A stretch of 10,446 nt of DNA, taken from Gammaproteobacteria bacterium (GTDB lineage: Bacteria > Pseudomonadota > Gammaproteobacteria > S012-40). Every line of letters starts with the position of its first letter. The stretch's first letter is position 1. The notes beneath the pieces are model-generated. The model was not told where the DNA came from and did no database searches. It worked only from the letters and a program-made list of their open reading frames with translations. The position numbers and the translations under genes were made by a program. The stretch lies in the NCBI GenBank assembly GCA_029864945.1, contig JAOTSL010000086.1, forward strand, positions 1-10,446. Reading direction: 5' to 3'. Below are positions 8,006-10,446 of this stretch, one piece after another.

Positions 8006-8829
8006 TCAAGTAACTTTTATGTGCCACGGCTCAAATCGAACACCGAATGGATTTTTTTCATGGTAGCGAATACGGATGTAACCTAAGTCTTCGAGTCGTT
8101 TAAATTCCGAAGTTTCAGCAAAATCCAAACGGAAATTTCGATACCCGTACCCTACTTTTCCCACATCAAAATCTCCTGCCCCATGAAACGAATGCCCAGG
8201 AGGTGCAAGTGATCGAGAGGCCATCGATAGATTACCCTTTGAACGAACAGCCTTAGATAGAAAAAGATACATTTGTTTTACAACACCGCGGACACCCGAT
8301 GTCAGAATGATTGATTTACCAACATCACGACGTATTTTTTCATATAAACGTAATGAGTCACCACGAAATACATAGTGCCCAGTATGAGGCACCTTAATTG
8401 TGTCTCTTTTTCGGATACCGTCAGTCAATTTAGTTGTGACTTTTTCACCGAAAAAACCGTAATCTCCAGCATTGGTGTAAAAAATTTCATCGAGAAAATC
8501 TATTTCTTCTTTTGTAAAGTCACCAATAGCTGAATAGTTTCTGGCGAATTTAAGCGCAGAATCAAACTAACCAGGCTGAAATTAGCATAACCAACCCAGC
8601 GTCGTAGCCGTTCTATGCGTTTGACGCTAGAAAGCAAAATTTTGTGTTGTTTGCCAGTGAGTACAATATCGTCAGCAAAGTGAGTATCGTAATTTTTTAT
8701 CTTGCTAAGATAATCTTTCACTTCTTCGGCATGACCTTCTTTACCGGGCGCAGCCAAGGATATCGACGGGGTAACCCCTGCAACGGCGGAACCCAAAAAT
8801 ATCCCTTTTAATAGTGTTCGTCTATCCAC
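8006..8829 (-). pseudogene. Tat-exported VanY-like M15 carboxypeptidase, frameshifted
   Basis: Two frames together form one gene. The first begins at GTG 8829, with AGGA 7 bases upstream, and has a twin-arginine signal peptide (DRRTLLKG, then a hydrophobic stretch and SLAA near residue 27). It reads family-like sequence to about residue 88 (WVGYANFSLVS) and then drifts to a stop near 8497. Restoring one base between 8563 and 8566 (a TTT run on the coding strand) joins it to the second frame. That frame then continues without a stop, through FDSALKF and YGFFGEK, to 8006. The restored protein is 274 aa. The C-terminal part carries M15 features: TSGVRG, GHSFHGAGDFD with probable zinc ligands His213 and Asp220, and EPWH with Glu267 and His270. 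The family trims D-Ala or peptide ends of peptidoglycan in the periplasm. Everything but one base looks intact, so a very recent mutation or a sequence error is likely. Confidence 0.85.
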
Positions 8830-9124
8830 AAAGTTTTCCTATATTATCTCTGGACATACAACTAATGTTCTGTTGATCTCAAGTTTAGTCTATATTGAGA
8901 CCACCTACCTTGGATCACTAACTGTAAAACTTAACCTGAATAGGCACTTATTAGCCCCATTTGCGAGTTCTACTTTAAATTTATAGCGTCCAATTTACTT
9001 TTTTCTCATGCGTTTTTTTGCGTATTTGCTGATCTTTTTAACAATAACATGCTTTTTCTCTAGAGAGATAACAAATTTCGTCAAGCATTGACCTTACGAA
9101 GAATAGGTATTTTCTTATTACAGT
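8830..9124. other. Intergenic region between peptidase and HDOD genes
   Basis: No well-supported gene lies here. A TAATAT box on the minus strand near 8842-8847 could be a -10 for the peptidase gene, but its -35 is poor. A 27-codon plus-strand frame (9008-9091) encodes a hydrophobic peptide, MRFFAYLLIFLTITCF, but has no Shine-Dalgarno sequence. TCTCTAGAGA (9057-9066) is a 10-bp palindrome. No strong terminator for the HDOD gene was found. An AAGAA / TTCTT hairpin just after its stop is weak. Confidence 0.4.
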
Positions 9125-9988
9125 CTATGCGGCCACACTTATCGGGGATAAATACAACGAGAGCGCATCCCTATACTGTTCATCGGCCACTTGAATTATT
9201 GAGTCGACTATCTTTTCTGATAACCCCGTCACTTTCCAGACATTTGGATCTATATATTCGTTGTATTCAAGTTTATGGCCAACACGCCCTGCTCGGTTCG
9301 CAACCGCATCAGCTAAATGAACAATTGCTGCATCCAATCGATAATCCCGGCATTTTACTGGCTGGTGATGGTATGCGACAGACTGACATATACTCACTGG
9401 CAAGCACCACAGGCGCAACAAGGCATAACTGACGGTAGCGTGTGTAAAACCAAGAATATGTTTTTCTGAAATGTATAGCTGCTCACCATTTGCTTCTGAC
9501 ATGAGAAAAACCACGTCCATTTCTTCCGGCATCACCTGATAAAGAGCCAAATGTCCGACGTCATGCAATAAACCACAGAGAAACAATCTATCTTTGTTAA
9601 TAACACGACATTTTTCGGCAAGTAGACGTGCTACGGTTGCCGTGTATAAGCTATGGCGCCAGAATGTATCCATATCAACAAATTTATTAGTTAACCTAGC
9701 AAAACTGCTGATAGAACTTGTGGCCCATACGATATCTCTGAGCCCCTCTGTTCCTATTAACATTATTGCCCGATTTAAGTCATCGACTTTTTTTCCATAA
9801 TTAAAAAAAGTGCTATTTGCTATTCGTAACACTCTTGCGGTTAAAGCAGCGTCAGTTTCTATCATTTCCTTGATGTCGTATGTTGTACTTTTTGGGTTAT
9901 CCGCAAGCTGATTTATCTTGATGCACACGTCAGGAAGTGACGCGAGATCTTTTACTCTTGTTGCAACATCAATCGCCTTTATTGGCAT
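9125..9988 (-). CDS. HDOD-domain signalling protein
   Basis: This is a single-domain HDOD protein of 287 aa (HD-related output domain, about residues 12-210), with a short C-terminal helical extension and no receiver, GGDEF or EAL domain. Such proteins act in the cytoplasm in signalling linked to motility, c-di-GMP or stress, often by protein contacts. Recognisable landmarks are LPDVCIKI near the start, ARVLRIANS (51-59), RAIMLIGTEGLRDIV and GLLHDVGHLALY (139-150). Unlike strongly degenerate members it keeps His112, His142-Asp143, His183, His207/208 and Asp227, close to a full HD metal-binding set, so enzymatic activity is conceivable but not shown. The ATG at 9988 is chosen because GGAGG (9997-9993) precedes it by 4 bases. 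A GTG at 10003 in the same frame lies upstream of that Shine-Dalgarno. A FliA-like promoter lies just ahead. Confidence 0.9.
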   Translation of the reverse strand: MPIKAIDVATRVKDLASLPDVCIKINQLADNPKSTTYDIKEMIETDAALTARVLRIANSTFFNYGKKVDDLNRAIMLIGTEGLRDIVWATSSISSFARLTNKFVDMDTFWRHSLYTATVARLLAEKCRVINKDRLFLCGLLHDVGHLALYQVMPEEMDVVFLMSEANGEQLYISEKHILGFTHATVSYALLRLWCLPVSICQSVAYHHQPVKCRDYRLDAAIVHLADAVANRAGRVGHKLEYNEYIDPNVWKVTGLSEKIVDSIIQVADEQYRDALSLYLSPISVAA

Positions 9989-10017
9989 TTTGCCTCCAAC
10001 CACATGTATTTACAGAT

Positions 10018-10045
10018 TTATCGATCATTCACGTAAATAACTTTA
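10018..10045 (-). promoter_or_regulatory. Candidate FliA (sigma-28) promoter for the HDOD gene
   Basis: Read on the minus strand, TAAAGTTA (10045-10038) matches 7 of 8 bases of the enteric sigma-28 -35 region (TAAAGTTT). ATCGATAA (10025-10018) matches 6 of 8 of the -10 region (GCCGATAA). The spacer is 12 bases where the consensus has 11. The predicted start near 10011 would give a leader of about 22 nt that includes the GGAGG site. The geometry is good, but the spacer and the two -10 mismatches keep this tentative. Confidence 0.35.
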
Positions 10046-10328
10046 TTGATTACAAATAATATAGGTCACAACTAATTTGTTCGAGTGTGGGGAAGTACAG
10101 CTTGTACCGCTAATTCACCGAAGCTCTTTGACAGTTGGCCTGAATGCCCCAACAAGTTAATAGCAACTTTCATCTGTAATTTTAGTAATAGAAAGCAACT
10201 TGCAAAAAGAACACCTGATTATATTTATTTTATAAATACCGTGTGTTGAGATCACTATTTAAGGTATTTTCTCTATATAGAGATATAGTCAAAATAACGT
10301 GTAAGCATTTGATTTTCAGGAACATATT
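10046..10328. other. Non-coding stretch with possible RNA structure and a palindrome
   Basis: No gene is supportable here on either strand. The segment holds a hairpin GTACA-gct-TGTAC (10095-10107), pairing potential between TGGGG (10088-10092) and CCCCA (10147-10151), an AT-rich inverted repeat TATTTA / TAAATA (10222-10238), and the 14-bp palindrome described separately. No riboswitch consensus known to me fits. Confidence 0.4.
10270..10283. promoter_or_regulatory. Perfect 14-bp palindrome, candidate operator
   Basis: TCTCTATATAGAGA is its own reverse complement. It sits 45 bases before a possible small frame (10329) and 126 bases before the right-edge gene (10410), in an otherwise AT-rich promoter-like region. 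A dimeric repressor or activator site is plausible. The regulator is unknown and no clear -35/-10 pair was found around it. Confidence 0.35.
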
Positions 10329-10391
10329 ATGATTTTCAGTCAATTTTTAGCTAATAGTAGTATCCAGAGTGAGAGAGACACCAATGAATGA
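10329..10391 (+). CDS. Possible 20-codon small or leader ORF
   Basis: The ATG at 10329 is preceded by AGGA (10318-10321) at an ideal 7-base spacing. The frame codes for a 20-residue peptide beginning MIFSQFLANSS and ending in a charged SERDTNE tail. It stops at TGA 10389-10391, 18 bases before the start of the next gene, so it would be in position to couple with or regulate that gene. There is no homology to support it. The good ribosome binding site is the only positive evidence, and a chance frame remains possible. Confidence 0.3.
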   Translation: MIFSQFLANSSIQSERDTNE

Positions 10392-10409
10392 AAAGTAGGA
10401 AAAATACCC

Positions 10410-10446
10410 ATGAATTTAGTTTTCGTGGATAAATTTAGCCGCTTCT
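10410..10446 (+). CDS. 5' end of a gene truncated by the window edge
   Basis: The ATG at 10410 has AGGA at 10397-10400, 9 bases upstream, and stays open to the window end, giving MNLVFVDKFSRF. Twelve residues are too few to name a family. The start is credible because of the ribosome binding site and the lack of any other coding frame here. Confidence 0.5.
   Translation, partial: MNLVFVDKFSRF

Noticed and set aside
8497..8829. Tat-signal fragment as a separate 109-residue protein
   Set aside because: Its last 20 or so residues do not resemble the family, and one added base continues it into the peptidase. It is therefore half of one broken gene.
9008..9091. 27-codon hydrophobic frame on the plus strand (MRFFAYLLIFL...)
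   Set aside because: There is no Shine-Dalgarno sequence or clear promoter. The T-rich sequence makes hydrophobic codons likely by chance, so it is only mentioned within the intergenic entry.
9088..9432. 114-codon plus-strand frame
   Set aside because: It lies antisense to the end of the well-supported HDOD gene and has no family features. It is a shadow frame.
10132..10150. Sigma-54 promoter (TTGGCCTGAATGCC)
   Set aside because: The GG-to-GC distance is 7 bases, not the required 10.
10081..10153. tRNA or known riboswitch (GTTCGAG motif near 10079)
   Set aside because: The T-loop-like motif has no flanking stem or acceptor. No c-di-GMP or other riboswitch core that I know fits.

Overview
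The window looks like chromosomal DNA of a low-GC, AT-rich gammaproteobacterium. The evidence is a CsdA/DeaD-type DEAD-box helicase with a DbpA-like tail, a RecJ of near-E. coli length, a Kef-type CPA2 antiporter, a ferritin-like DUF455 protein, a Tat-exported VanY-type peptidase and an HDOD protein. No genus can be named from the sequence alone. A FliA-like promoter candidate ahead of the HDOD gene hints at a motile cell.

Layout, left to right. Positions 1-522 are mostly non-coding: a long imperfect hairpin, a doubtful 70-codon reading frame, and a leader with a probable promoter for deaD. deaD (553-2430, +) ends before a strong intrinsic terminator. The terminator's T-tract runs straight into the ribosome binding site of recJ (2536-4296, +). 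Facing recJ is a two-gene minus-strand unit, a DUF455 diiron-type ferritin-like protein (5905-5078) and a lipoprotein (5090-4332), whose reading frames overlap by 13 bases. Divergent from that unit is a Kef-type antiporter with a cytoplasmic TrkA module (5997-7979, +). Converging on it is a Tat-signal M15 (VanY-like) carboxypeptidase gene (8829-8006, -). This gene is broken by a single missing base near 8563-8566 and is otherwise intact. An HDOD gene (9988-9125, -) follows. The right end holds a non-coding stretch with a 14-bp perfect palindrome, a possible 20-codon upstream reading frame with a good ribosome binding site, and the first 12 codons of a gene that runs off the edge.

Most of this is housekeeping (RNA remodelling, DNA repair and recombination, cation homeostasis, peptidoglycan trimming, signalling). 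I see no mobile element with a transposase, no CRISPR array, no rRNA or tRNA, and no clear defence system. The parts most worth a second look are the one-base lesion in the peptidase, the terminator abutting the recJ ribosome binding site, the uncharacterised DUF455-lipoprotein pair with a complete diiron ligand pattern and a near-symmetric promoter, and the FliA-like site at the HDOD gene. Several start codons here are better placed downstream of the longest open frame, and the reasons are given for each gene.
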